From Rhizobium sp. SEMIA4064 (GTDB lineage Bacteria; Pseudomonadota; Alphaproteobacteria; Rhizobiales; Rhizobiaceae): 64,000 nucleotides of DNA. Positions 1 to 9,501 of this stretch are shown piece after piece. The DNA lies in NCBI RefSeq assembly GCF_003025035.1, contig NZ_PYJN01000013.1, forward strand, positions 645,531-709,530, in the 5' to 3' direction. The translations under genes were made by a program, and so were the position numbers. The notes beneath the pieces are model-generated. The model saw only the letters and a list, made by a program, of their open reading frames with translations, did no database searches and was not told where the DNA came from. Position 1 is the stretch's first letter. Each line of letters starts with the position of its first letter.

Positions 1-1772
1 ACACCGTCGTAACGGTCGGCGATCAGCAGATCGGTACCAATGAATTCCGCCTCGCCTATCGTCGCCAGATCCAGGCGATCAGCCAGCAATTGCGCATGCA
101 GATCACGCCGGAGCAGGCGCGTGCATTTGGCATCGGACAGCAGACGGTCGCGCAGCTTGTTGCCGGCGCTTCGCTCGATCAGCTTGCCAGCGATATGAAT
201 CTCGGTCTGTCGCAGGATCGCCTCGCCCAGCTTATCGGCGACGATCCGGCATTCAAGGCGCCGAATGGCGCCTTTGACCGACAGAAATTCGAGAGCCTGC
301 TGCGCAACAGCAGCATCAATCCCGACGACTACATCAAGGAGCGCAGCAAGGTTGCGATCCGCAGTCAGATCGTCGAGGCGGTCTCCAACGGCTTTACCGC
401 GCCGAAGGTTCTGGTCGAGGCCGTCAAGCAATATCATGATGAAAACCGCAGCATCGATTATCTGCTTTTGACCAACGCCAATATCGACCCGATCAAGGCT
501 CCGGCAGAGGATGTGCTGTCGAAATGGTTTGACGGCGTCAAGTCGAAGTACCGCGCGCCCGAATACCGCAAGTTCGCCTACGTAAAGCTGCAGGCCGATG
601 ATGTCGCCGATCCCGCAAGCGTGACCGACGATGCGGTTCGTGCCGAGTTCGAGAAGCGCAAGGACAGCTACACGACGCCGGCAACGCGCACTATCGAGCA
701 GCTCACCTTCGCCAACAAGGACCTCGCCAACGCTGCAGCCGACGCGCTGAAGACGGGCTCGACATTTGATCAGTTGGTCACCGATCAGGGCAAAAAGCCC
801 GCCGACGTGCTGCTCGGCACCTTCACCAAGGATCAGGTTCCGGATCAAACGATCGCCCAGGCCGCCTTTGCCGTTGCCAAGGAAGGCGGCACCACGCCCG
901 TCGTCGATGGTTCGTTCGGCCCGGTGATCTTGCGCGTGACCAATGTCAAGGCGGAGACGGCGAAGAGCTTCGACGAAGTCAAGGAAGACATTCGCAAGCA
1001 GATTGCGCTCAACAATGCCGCCGATGAAATCACCAGCGCTCACGACAAGTTCGAAGACTTGCGCGGTTCGGGTGCGTCGCTGCAGGAAGCCGCACAGCAA
1101 CTGAAGCTGAAGATGGTGACCGTCGATTCGATCGACGCCACCGGCCTCGACCAAGCCGGCAACGAGGTCAAGGACCTGCCGGCCAAGCAGCAATTGCTGG
1201 GTGAAGTCTTCAAGGCGGACCAGGGCGGCAATGCTGCACCTGTGGCCGTCGGCAACGATGGCTATGTCTGGTACGACGTGCTGAGCATCACGCCTGACCA
1301 CGACCGCCCGCTTTCCGAGGTGCATGACAAAGCCGTTGCCGACTGGACTGCCGAGCAGCAGAAGATCGCGCTCGCCGCCAAGGCGGTCGAGCTGAAGCAG
1401 GAGGCGCAGAAGGGCAAGTCGCTTGCCGACATCGCCGCGCCGCTCGGTATTGCGGTCGAAAACAAGTCTAACATGACCCGCACCACGGACGATCCCGTTC
1501 TCGGTCGCGGTGGCGTCGCTGCCGCTTTCTCTGGCCCGGTCGACACGGCTGCCAATGCTGTCGGCGCCGACGACACGACGCAGATCCTCCTGAAGGTCAC
1601 CGAGGTCAACGACAATCCGACGACGGATGCATTGGACAATGCCGATCAGCAGGCGACCCAGATTGCCAACGCCGCCGGCGACGACATTCTCGACCAGATC
1701 GTCAGCGACCTGCAGTCCAAGTACAGCGTCACGGTCAACCAGAGCCTCGCCGAACAGGCGATGTCTCACTAG
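1..1772 (+). CDS. ppiD: Peptidyl-prolyl cis-trans isomerase D (PpiD/SurA-type), 5' end outside window
   Basis: This is a periplasmic folding chaperone of the PpiD/SurA class. The open frame already runs at base 3, so the N-terminus (start codon and the usual single membrane anchor) lies before the window; about 589 residues are visible out of a family length near 630. The visible part starts in the SurA_N-like helical domain (RQKFESLLR, then YIKERSKVAIRSQIVE). A parvulin-like rotamase region follows in the middle (TRTIEQLTF, FDQLVTDQG, FGPVILRVTNV), and then an alanine-rich helical C-terminus. It is the first visible gene of an operon, 25 bases before trpD. The family is known to act on outer-membrane protein folding; the specific clients are unknown. 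Confidence 0.9.
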   Translation, partial: TVVTVGDQQIGTNEFRLAYRRQIQAISQQLRMQITPEQARAFGIGQQTVAQLVAGASLDQLASDMNLGLSQDRLAQLIGDDPAFKAPNGAFDRQKFESLLRNSSINPDDYIKERSKVAIRSQIVEAVSNGFTAPKVLVEAVKQYHDENRSIDYLLLTNANIDPIKAPAEDVLSKWFDGVKSKYRAPEYRKFAYVKLQADDVADPASVTDDAVRAEFEKRKDSYTTPATRTIEQLTFANKDLANAAADALKTGSTFDQLVTDQGKKPADVLLGTFTKDQVPDQTIAQAAFAVAKEGGTTPVVDGSFGPVILRVTNVKAETAKSFDEVKEDIRKQIALNNAADEITSAHDKFEDLRGSGASLQEAAQQLKLKMVTVDSIDATGLDQAGNEVKDLPAKQQLLGEVFKADQGGNAAPVAVGNDGYVWYDVLSITPDHDRPLSEVHDKAVADWTAEQQKIALAAKAVELKQEAQKGKSLADIAAPLGIAVENKSNMTRTTDDPVLGRGGVAAAFSGPVDTAANAVGADDTTQILLKVTEVNDNPTTDALDNADQQATQIANAAGDDILDQIVSDLQSKYSVTVNQSLAEQAMSH

Positions 1773-1797
1773 GCCCGGTCGGGAGGATCGATAGCCG

Positions 1798-2814
1798 ATG
1801 GCTGATTTGAAACCTTTCCTCGCCAAGGTCGCCAACCGCGAGGCGCTGACACGGGACGAGGCCCGTCAGGCATTCGATATCCTGATGTCGGGCGAAGCCA
1901 CGCCCTCGCAGATTGGCGCTTTCCTGATGGCGCTGCGCGTGCGCGGCGAGACGGTCGACGAAATCGTCGGCGCGGTCACGACGATGCGCGCCAAGATGCT
2001 GCCGGTGGAAGCACCGGCGGATGCGATCGATATCGTCGGCACCGGCGGTGATGGCGTCGGCACCTACAATATCTCGACGCTCGCTTCCTTCATCGTGGCG
2101 GGCGCCGGTGTACCGGTCGCCAAGCACGGCAACCGCGCCCAAAGTTCCAAGGCCGGGACGGCCGATACGCAATCCGTGCTGGGCATTAAGCTCGACATTG
2201 GTCCCGAGGTGATTGCCCGTTGCATTCGCGAGGCCGGCATCGGCTTCATGTTCGCGCAACTGCATCATTCCTCGATGCGCCATGTCGGCCCTTCGCGCGT
2301 CGAGCTTGGCACGCGCACGATCTTCAATCTGCTGGGGCCGCTGTCGAATCCGGCCGGCGCGCGTCGGCAACTGCTTGGCGTCTTCGCGCCGCAATGGGTC
2401 GTGCCGCTCGCCGAGGTGCTGAGGGATCTGAATGCGGAAAGCGTCTGGGTCGTGCACGGCAACGGTCTGGACGAAATCACCACGACCGGTACGACCTCGG
2501 TGGCAGCACTTGAAAACGGCAAGATCCGGACCTTCGAGCTGACCCCTGCGGACTTTGGCCTGCCGCATGCCTCTCTCGAAGACCTCAAGGGTGGCGATGG
2601 TACCGTCAATGCGGCAGCGCTCCGCGACGTGCTCAGCGGTGCCAAGAACGCCTATCGCGATATTTCGCTCGCTAATGCCGCGGCGTCCCTAGTGATTGCG
2701 GGCAAGGCGGAAACGCTTCATGATGGCATGAAGCTCGCAGCTCAGTCGCTCGATAGCGGCGCGACCGCGGCTGCATTGGAAAAGCTGATCGCCGTCTCCA
2801 ACGCCGAAGAATAG
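1798..2814 (+). CDS. trpD: Anthranilate phosphoribosyltransferase
   Basis: TrpD transfers the phosphoribosyl group of PRPP to anthranilate, the second step of tryptophan synthesis, in the cytoplasm. It has 338 residues, the normal length. The PRPP-binding glycine-rich loop [11 protein letters not shown] lies near residues 80-91, followed by KHGNRAQSS, which forms the other part of the active site. [12 protein letters not shown] and the [10 protein letters not shown] segment are also family signatures. It sits between ppiD and trpC with 12 bases to trpC, so it is probably cotranscribed with both. No trpE/trpG leader or attenuator is seen here; those genes must be elsewhere. Confidence 0.97.
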   Translation: MADLKPFLAKVANREALTRDEARQAFDILMSGEATPSQIGAFLMALRVRGETVDEIVGAVTTMRAKMLPVEAPADAIDIVGTGGDGVGTYNISTLASFIVAGAGVPVAKHGNRAQSSKAGTADTQSVLGIKLDIGPEVIARCIREAGIGFMFAQLHHSSMRHVGPSRVELGTRTIFNLLGPLSNPAGARRQLLGVFAPQWVVPLAEVLRDLNAESVWVVHGNGLDEITTTGTTSVAALENGKIRTFELTPADFGLPHASLEDLKGGDGTVNAAALRDVLSGAKNAYRDISLANAAASLVIAGKAETLHDGMKLAAQSLDSGATAAALEKLIAVSNAEE

Positions 2815-2820
2815 GATTAG

Positions 2821-3642
<822 letters not shown>

Positions 3643-3643
3643 A

Positions 3644-4138
3644 ATGAGCGCAGACAAAGCCGTTCTTACCCATATCGGCGCCTCCGGCGAAGCTCATATG
3701 GTCGATGTCGGCGACAAGGCCGAAACGACCCGCATCGCGACCGCCGAAGGCCATGTGAAAATGAAGCCCGAGACGCTGTCGCTGATCCGTGAAGGCAATG
3801 CCAAGAAAGGTGATGTCATCGGCACGGCGAGGCTCGCCGGCATCATGGCCGCCAAGCAGACCGCCAATCTCATCCCGCTCTGCCATCCGCTGATGCTGAC
3901 CAAGGTCACGGTCGACATCGCCGAAGATGCTACCCTGCCCGGCCTGCGCGTGACTGCCACCGCAAAGCTCACCGGCCGCACGGGCGTTGAGATGGAGGCG
4001 CTGACGGCGGTTTCCGTTGCCTGCCTGACGATCTACGATATGGCCAAGGCCGCTGATCGGACGATGGAAATCGGCGGTATCAGGCTATTGGAAAAGTCCG
4101 GCGGCAAATCCGGCGATTTCCGTCATCCGGAGGCCTGA
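3644..4138 (+). CDS. moaC: Cyclic pyranopterin monophosphate synthase
   Basis: MoaC acts after MoaA to make cyclic pyranopterin monophosphate, the first stable intermediate of molybdenum cofactor synthesis. It has 164 residues. The family core is clear: [13 protein letters not shown] (residues about 75-87) and [20 protein letters not shown], containing the substrate-binding and catalytic residues. I chose the ATG at 3644, one base after the trpC stop, rather than an in-frame upstream start inside trpC, because homologous proteins begin shortly before the [10 protein letters not shown] segment. The moeA start follows 4 bases after the stop. Confidence 0.96.
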   Translation: MSADKAVLTHIGASGEAHMVDVGDKAETTRIATAEGHVKMKPETLSLIREGNAKKGDVIGTARLAGIMAAKQTANLIPLCHPLMLTKVTVDIAEDATLPGLRVTATAKLTGRTGVEMEALTAVSVACLTIYDMAKAADRTMEIGGIRLLEKSGGKSGDFRHPEA

Positions 4139-4141
4139 TAC

Positions 4142-5368
4142 ATGAGCCTTTTACCCGTCGCCGATGCCCAAGAGCGCCTGCTGAATAGCGCAACGCCGCT
4201 CCATCGCATCGAAAGCGTATCGCTCGACATGGCCGAAGGCCGGGTTCTGTCCAAGGACCTCATGGCACGCCTCACGCAGCCGCCTTTCGATGCCTCGGCC
4301 ATGGATGGCTATGCGCTTCGTTTCGAGGATGCTGCTGAACCGGGAGCGGAGTTGACCGTGACTGGTGTTTCTGCCGCGGGCCATGCATTCGAGGGTACGC
4401 TTGGCAAGGGCGAAGCGGTGCGCATCTTCACCGGTGCACCGGTTCCGGCCGGAGCCGATACCGTGTTGCTGCAGGAAGACGCTGAACGGCTGGAGGACGA
4501 TCGCATTCGCACGACCTATCCTCTGCGCAAGGGGCAGCACATCCGCCCGCGCGGCCAGGATTTTGTCGAAGGCGAAGCGGTGCTTCCGGCGGGCACGGTG
4601 ATGGATTTCTCACGGCTGACGGTTGCCGCCGCCATGAATCACCCCGCACTCGATGTCTACCGCCGCCCGCTGGTGGCGATCCTCGCGACCGGCGATGAGC
4701 TGGTGACGCCCGGCAGTGAGCCCGGTCCCTCGCAGATCATTGCATCCAACACATTCGGCATTGCGGCTCTTGCCCGCAGCGCCGGCGCCCATGTGCTCGA
4801 TCTCGGCATCGTCCCGGACGATCAGGCGGAAATCACCGCGGCGATCGGCCGGGCGCAGGTGGCGAAGGCCGATGTCATCGTCACGCTCGGGGGCGCCTCG
4901 GTTGGCGATCATGACCTAGTGCAGGCAACTATGCTCGCCGCCGGCATGCAGCTTGATTTCTGGCGTATCGCCATGCGTCCCGGTAAGCCGCTGATGGTCG
5001 GCAGTCTCGGCGAAACCCATATCCTCGGATTGCCCGGCAATCCGGTTTCCAGTCTCGTCTGCGGTTTGTTGTTCCTCGAGCCGCTGATCCGCAAGCTCGC
5101 CTCCTTGCCGCCGGTGAAGCGTGAAGCCATGGCGCGGACTGCGGTGAAGCTCGCCGCCAACGATCAGCGCCAGGATTATATTCGCGCAACGCTGACGAAA
5201 TCAGCAGATGGCGGCTGGCTCGCCGAGCCTTTTTCCAAGCAGGATTCTTCGATGATGAAGGTCTTTTCCCGCTCGGATTGCCTCATCATCCGCCCGGCGC
5301 GCACGCCCGAGCTTGCTCCCGGGTCGCCCTGCCCGGTTCTGTTGCTGCGCCCGGATCTGATAAGCTAA
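4142..5368 (+). CDS. moeA: Molybdopterin molybdenumtransferase
   Basis: MoeA inserts molybdate into adenylylated molybdopterin, the last general step of molybdenum cofactor synthesis. It has 408 residues, the standard length. Seen in order: the N-terminal domain with PPFDASAMDGYALR near residues 54-67; RIFTGAPVPAGADTV; the molybdopterin-binding MoCF domain with LATGDELV and VTLGGASVGDHD near residues 245-260; RPGKPLMVG; and LGLPGNPVSS. It is last in the ppiD-trpDC-moaC-moeA operon and is followed by a strong hairpin shared with the convergent gnd gene. Confidence 0.96.
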   Translation: MSLLPVADAQERLLNSATPLHRIESVSLDMAEGRVLSKDLMARLTQPPFDASAMDGYALRFEDAAEPGAELTVTGVSAAGHAFEGTLGKGEAVRIFTGAPVPAGADTVLLQEDAERLEDDRIRTTYPLRKGQHIRPRGQDFVEGEAVLPAGTVMDFSRLTVAAAMNHPALDVYRRPLVAILATGDELVTPGSEPGPSQIIASNTFGIAALARSAGAHVLDLGIVPDDQAEITAAIGRAQVAKADVIVTLGGASVGDHDLVQATMLAAGMQLDFWRIAMRPGKPLMVGSLGETHILGLPGNPVSSLVCGLLFLEPLIRKLASLPPVKREAMARTAVKLAANDQRQDYIRATLTKSADGGWLAEPFSKQDSSMMKVFSRSDCLIIRPARTPELAPGSPCPVLLLRPDLIS

Positions 5369-5376
5369 GCCGGATA

Positions 5377-5416
5377 TGAAAATGCCGGGCAGTTTGGGCC
5401 GCCCGGCATGAATTTT
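5377..5416. terminator. Bidirectional hairpin terminator between moeA and gnd
   Basis: A perfect 9-bp inverted repeat (ATGCCGGGC at 5382-5390, GCCCGGCAT at 5401-5409) with a 10-base loop. It is followed on the plus strand by AATTTTAT, and on the minus strand by TTTTCAT. It lies between two convergent genes, so it can end both transcripts. Confidence 0.75.
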
Positions 5417-5435
5417 ATCAAATCGAAAGAGCGAA

Positions 5436-6461
5436 TTACTTCGCCGGCTTCTCGTGGTGGCCGCCGAAGCCTGCGCGCATGGCCGACAGCACCTTGTTGG
5501 CATAGTCGTCATTGCCGCGCGAGGCGAAACGGCCATAAAGCGCGGCGCTGAGAACCGGCGTCGGAACACCTTCATCGATTGCAGCCGAAATCGTCCAGCG
5601 ACCTTCGCCCGAATCCGATACGCGGCCGGCATATTGCGACAGCGCGGCGTCGCCATGCAGCGCGTCGGCCGTGAGGTCAAGCAGCCAGGAGGTGATGACG
5701 CTGCCGCGGCGCCAGACTTCGCTGATCTCGGCGATGTCGAGGTTGTATTGATAATATTGCGGATGCGACAGCGGCGCGGTTTCGGCGTCGGCTTCGGTGG
5801 TCTGCAGGCCGACATTGGCATGGCGCAGCACGTTGAAGCCTTCGGCGTAAGCGGCCATCAGGCCGTATTCGATGCCGTTATGAACCATCTTGACAAAGTG
5901 GCCGGCGCCGGACGGGCCGCAATGCAGGTAGCCCTGCTCGGCAGTGCTGACGCTCGAGGCAGCTTCGGAGCGCATCTTCGACGGGGCGACGTCGCCGATG
6001 CCCGGTGCGAGCGTTGCGAAGATCGGCGACAGGTGCTGAACAGTCGCCTTTTCGCCGCCGATCATCAGGCAATAGCCGCGCTGCAGGCCGAAAACGCCGC
6101 CGCTGGTGCCGACGTCGACATAGTGAATGCCCTTCGGCTTCAGCTCTTCGGAACGGCGGATGTCGTCATGATAATAGGAGTTGCCGCCGTCGATGACGAT
6201 ATCGCCGTCTTCGAGCAGCGGAACGATCTTGGCCAGCTCCTTGTCGACGATCGCAGCCGGCAGCATCAGCCAGACGGCGCGCGGGCGGGAGAGCTTTGAT
6301 ACGAAATCTTCGAGCGACGTGCTGCCGGTGGCGCCGAGCTGCTCAAGCGCCGAAATGCTTTCCGGACGCGCATCGAAAACGACGGCGCTGTGGCCGCCAT
6401 TCATCAGACGCTGCACCATGTTGCTGCCCATACGGCCAAGGCCAATCATTCCGATTTGCAT
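5436..6461 (-). CDS. gnd: 6-phosphogluconate dehydrogenase, decarboxylating (short YqeC/GndA type)
   Basis: It oxidises and decarboxylates 6-phosphogluconate to ribulose 5-phosphate in the pentose phosphate route. It has 341 residues, which places it in the shorter class of the family (the dimeric long class has about 470). Evidence: an N-terminal Rossmann motif GLGRMGSNMVQRL at residues 7-19, the IDGGNSYYHDD segment, GTSGGVFG, and the catalytic-lysine helix FVKMVHNGIEYG. The short class is often NAD-preferring, but cofactor preference cannot be read safely here. A good AGGAG ribosome site precedes the ATG. It stands alone, convergent to moeA. Confidence 0.93.
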   Translation of the reverse strand: MQIGMIGLGRMGSNMVQRLMNGGHSAVVFDARPESISALEQLGATGSTSLEDFVSKLSRPRAVWLMLPAAIVDKELAKIVPLLEDGDIVIDGGNSYYHDDIRRSEELKPKGIHYVDVGTSGGVFGLQRGYCLMIGGEKATVQHLSPIFATLAPGIGDVAPSKMRSEAASSVSTAEQGYLHCGPSGAGHFVKMVHNGIEYGLMAAYAEGFNVLRHANVGLQTTEADAETAPLSHPQYYQYNLDIAEISEVWRRGSVITSWLLDLTADALHGDAALSQYAGRVSDSGEGRWTISAAIDEGVPTPVLSAALYGRFASRGNDDYANKVLSAMRAGFGGHHEKPAK

Positions 6462-6819
6462 GTGTAGTCTCCTAGGAGGGGTTTAATCGGTTTGAAAACT
6501 CCATAAAGACATTTCGCCATATTTGCCAATGAACAAATGACGAGCAAGCCATGCGGGCGCGCTGGATCGGGCTGAAAGCGCCGCGCTCACGCATCTGTGA
6601 TATGCCATCGCTGCCCCTGCCTTCTTGTTAGCGCGATCGTGCCTCTCTGGCTTGAACAGAAACGGCTATTTCGACGAAATTATCAAAATTCGACACCCCA
6701 TTTTCGTCAGACGCACAGGCGCAATTCGATGCGAAATGGGGTAAGTTCCCGATCGATCCGGTTTTCCTCACGCAGCTCGTCTACCAAGGCGTTTAACGTC
6801 CGTCGTCAAAGGAGACACC
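6462..6819. other. Divergent intergenic region between gnd and the tehA-like gene
   Basis: This 358-base region must carry the promoters of both flanking genes, but I see no convincing -35/-10 pair. The only clear structure is an imperfect 11-bp inverted repeat, with one bulged T, at 6695-6706 (ACCCCATTTTCG) and 6732-6742 (CGAAATGGGGT), separated by 25 bases. The repeat could be a transcript hairpin in the tehA leader or an operator. No supported gene lies here. Confidence 0.5.
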
Positions 6820-7821
6820 ATGGCCACTCCCCTGAAACTGCCGCTCGTTCCGGCTGCATTCTTTGGCATAGTGCTTGGCCTCTCCGGTCTCGGCAATGCC
6901 TGGCGGGCCGCAACGCGTGTCTGGCAATTGCCGGCGGCAATTGGTGAGACGATCGTCTTCGTCTCGGTCGCTGTCTGGGCAATACTGATCGTGCTTTACG
7001 TGCTGAAATGGGCGGTGGCGCGTGAAGAGGCATTGAAGGAAGTGGTCCATCCTGTGCAATGCTGTTTCATTGGCCTCGTAGGGGTCGCCACCATGCTGGT
7101 GGCGGGTAGCTTGTTGCCCTATTCCCGCGTCGGTGCTGAAACCCTGTTCATCCTCGGCGCCATCTATACGCTTGCCTTTTCGGTCTGGCGAACCGGCGGT
7201 CTCTGGCAGGGCGAGCGTGACGTCGCCGCCACGACCGCCGTGCTTTATCTGCCAAGCGTGGCCGGAAGTTTCGTGACTGCCATCGTCGCATCAGCCCTCG
7301 GCTTTCCCGAATGGGGTCAGCTCTTCTTCGGCGCCGGATTTTTCGCATGGTTGGCGATCGAATCCGCGCTGCTGCATCGGCTTTTGACGGCGCCGGCATT
7401 GTCGCCGCCGCTGCGCCCGACACTCGGCATTCAGCTTGCGCCTCCGGCTGTCGGCGCGGTCGCCTATATCAGCGTCACGCAAGGGCCGCCCGACCTGCTG
7501 GTGCACGCCATGATCGGCTATGGCGTCCTGCAGGCTCTGATCATGCTGCGCCTCTTGCCGTGGATCAGCAAGGAGGCTTTCAGCCCTGCCTATTGGGCCT
7601 TCACCTTCGGCGCGACAGCACTTGCGACCGCACCCTTGCGCCTGATCGAGCGCGGTGATGCTGGTCCCGTCGCACAGCTTGCGCCGATCCTCTTTATCGC
7701 TGCCAACATCGCCGTGGGACTGATCGCGCTCGCGACGATCTGGCTGATCACCAATCGCAAACTGACCATCGGCTGGGCTGAGCTGTCGCGTCAAAATACC
7801 GGCGCCATTGGGCAGCGTTGA
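6820..7821 (+). CDS. TehA/SLAC1-family (TDT) transporter
   Basis: This is an integral inner-membrane protein of 333 residues with about ten hydrophobic helices, matching the tellurite-resistance/dicarboxylate transporter (TDT, SLAC1-like anion channel) family. The start PLVPAAFFGIVLGLSGLGNAWR is typical of the family's first helix. The gate region of family members carries a conserved phenylalanine, but I cannot place it without an alignment. The substrate is not inferable; relatives pass anions or C4-dicarboxylates. The ATG follows AAAGGAGA. The VOC gene begins 35 bases downstream and may be cotranscribed. Confidence 0.8.
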   Translation: MATPLKLPLVPAAFFGIVLGLSGLGNAWRAATRVWQLPAAIGETIVFVSVAVWAILIVLYVLKWAVAREEALKEVVHPVQCCFIGLVGVATMLVAGSLLPYSRVGAETLFILGAIYTLAFSVWRTGGLWQGERDVAATTAVLYLPSVAGSFVTAIVASALGFPEWGQLFFGAGFFAWLAIESALLHRLLTAPALSPPLRPTLGIQLAPPAVGAVAYISVTQGPPDLLVHAMIGYGVLQALIMLRLLPWISKEAFSPAYWAFTFGATALATAPLRLIERGDAGPVAQLAPILFIAANIAVGLIALATIWLITNRKLTIGWAELSRQNTGAIGQR

Positions 7822-7856
7822 CCCGATTGGAGCGTACCGGAGAGTCAGGAGTGGAT

Positions 7857-8228
7857 ATGCTGGATCATGTTACAATCGGAGTTCGCGATGTGGAACGGTC
7901 GAAGGCCTTCTACGACGCGGCCTTGCTTCCTCTTGGTATCGAACGTTTATATGGCGACGGCGTAATTTTTGCGGGATATGGGATCAGGCCGAGGGCCTTT
8001 TTCTGGATAGGACATCGGGACGCATCCCAAACTGGCGTGCACGTTGCCTTCACGGCTCAAAGCAGAGCCATCGTCGATCAGTTCTATGAAGCGGCATTGG
8101 CGGCAGGCGGGTTGGACAATGGAAGGCCAAGCATCCGATCTCACTATCATCCCGACTACTACGGCGCTTTTGTCTTTGATCCCGATGGACACAACATAGA
8201 GGCCGTTTGTCGCTTGCCGGTGACTTGA
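7857..8228 (+). CDS. VOC-superfamily (glyoxalase/bleomycin-resistance-like) protein
   Basis: A small 123-residue single VOC domain. MLDHVTIGVRDVERSKAFYDAAL is the typical first beta-alpha unit, with a potential metal-ligand His at position 4. The end has the usual HNIEAVCR strand with a candidate metal-binding Glu. I start it at ATG 7857 because AGGAG stands 6 bases upstream and the domain begins immediately; a TTG further upstream overlaps tehA. VOC proteins include glyoxalases, dioxygenases and antibiotic-binding proteins, so the substrate is unknown. Confidence 0.85.
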   Translation: MLDHVTIGVRDVERSKAFYDAALLPLGIERLYGDGVIFAGYGIRPRAFFWIGHRDASQTGVHVAFTAQSRAIVDQFYEAALAAGGLDNGRPSIRSHYHPDYYGAFVFDPDGHNIEAVCRLPVT

Positions 8229-8283
8229 GCCTATCCGTGGAGTACCTGCCCGGATCGACTTTCCTGGCGCAGGCGCTCGCCGA

Positions 8284-9417
8284 TCACTCCACCGGCGGAC
8301 CGACGTAACGCGCGCGTGGCCGGATGAGGTGACCGCTTACGGATTGCTCCATGGCGTGTGCCAACCACCCGACGGTGCGGGAGAGCGCGAAGATGATCAG
8401 CGGTGCGTCCTGGGGCAGATGATAGGCCGATGCCATCGCCGTCAGCGCAAAATCAACGTTGACGCGTTCTCCAACCAGCTCTTCGGCCACGTTGCGAACC
8501 TCTGCGAACAAAGGCGGCAGCGTAAAGCAGGCAAGCAGTGCCTGAGCGCGTGCATCGCCATCGGGGTAGAGCCGGTGACCGATCGCCGTTAGCGGCCGCC
8601 CTTCTGCGAGATAGCTTCGGACCGCCTCTTCTGCGCCGATCGCAGCGGCCCGGTCCATCAGTGAACGCACACTTTGCCAGGCGCCGCCATGCAGCGGCCC
8701 TGTCAGTGTCGCCAGGCCCGAAAGTACCGCGGCCGACAGTGTCGCACCCGCGGACGCGGTGATCCGCGCCGTGAAAGTCGAAGCGTTGAGTTCGTGGTCG
8801 GCGAGAAGCACGAGAGAACAGCGGATGAGTTCGCCGGCATCTGACCGGTTCCACACTTCAGCAAGGCGCTGGTGCAGCGGCAAATGAGATGGGCCGGGTG
8901 CCAGAGCATCGGCGACCGTACCGAATACGCTTTCCGCTTCGGTTTGCAGCGCTGGCAACGATCGTCCAAGCGATGGCAGGTCCGTTGGGGCGCGTTCGGC
9001 CAAAGCAGCAAAGGCGGTCGTGAGCGTCGGTAGCCGGTTATGGGCGCCCTTCCCTCCCAAACGCAAAGGCCGCTTCATGTCCCATAGGAGCAGCGCGACT
9101 TCTTCCAGCGTCGCATGCTCAGCGAGCTTCGCCGCATCCTGCCCACGGTAAAACAGCCGGCCATGCGAGATCGTCGACAATGCTGAAGGCAATACGGGAT
9201 CACCCCACTGAATGGCGTCGGCTGCCACGAGCTCGGTTTTTCGTCGCCCCGCGTGGCGTGCCGCCAGCCGCTTGACGTCATCGGCGAAATAAAGGCTTCG
9301 CCGCGTATCGGCCGGATCGGGTTTCGCACGGATGCGGCCGCGGCTGACATTGGCGTAAAGCGTCTGCGATTTGGTGCCCAGCAGGGTCAGAGCCTGCTCT
9401 GTCGTCAGCCAGCTCAT
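8284..9417 (-). CDS. Citrate-synthase-family protein with N-terminal MerR/excisionase-like HTH domain
   Basis: 377 residues. Residues 1-58 look like a winged-helix DNA-binding domain of the MerR/excisionase kind (LTTEQALTLLGTKSQTLYAN, then SRGRIRAKP and YFADDVKRL). The rest is a citrate synthase fold. The catalytic set appears intact: His243 in GPLHGGA, His281 in GHRLYPDGDAR, and Asp322 in NVDF. The usual FYSG after that Asp is replaced by FALT. It may be a citrate or methylcitrate synthase, or a regulator with a synthase-derived sensor. It is divergent from a second citrate-synthase-like gene, with an 84-base palindrome-rich gap. AGGA precedes the ATG. Confidence 0.88.
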   Translation of the reverse strand: MSWLTTEQALTLLGTKSQTLYANVSRGRIRAKPDPADTRRSLYFADDVKRLAARHAGRRKTELVAADAIQWGDPVLPSALSTISHGRLFYRGQDAAKLAEHATLEEVALLLWDMKRPLRLGGKGAHNRLPTLTTAFAALAERAPTDLPSLGRSLPALQTEAESVFGTVADALAPGPSHLPLHQRLAEVWNRSDAGELIRCSLVLLADHELNASTFTARITASAGATLSAAVLSGLATLTGPLHGGAWQSVRSLMDRAAAIGAEEAVRSYLAEGRPLTAIGHRLYPDGDARAQALLACFTLPPLFAEVRNVAEELVGERVNVDFALTAMASAYHLPQDAPLIIFALSRTVGWLAHAMEQSVSGHLIRPRARYVGPPVE

Positions 9418-9427
9418 GGTTCCTCAT

Positions 9428-9458
9428 ATTGATCAATTGCATCAAGATTGACGTCAAT
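9428..9458. promoter_or_regulatory. Palindromic candidate operators between divergent citrate-synthase-like genes
   Basis: Two perfect palindromes lie close together: ATTGATCAAT at 9428-9437 and ATTGACGTCAAT at 9447-9458. A further ATCAA half-site sits at 9441-9445. TTGACG in the second palindrome can serve as the -35 of the plus-strand gene, with a 17-base spacer to GATCTA; its complement can do the same toward the minus-strand gene. One dimeric regulator bound here could control both. Candidates are the HTH-citrate synthase itself or the nearby LysR protein. Function is inferred; only the symmetry is seen. Confidence 0.45.
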
Positions 9459-9501
9459 GAAAATAGGACTGATCTAAGCGGATAGTCAAAGGAGAATAGT
9501 G

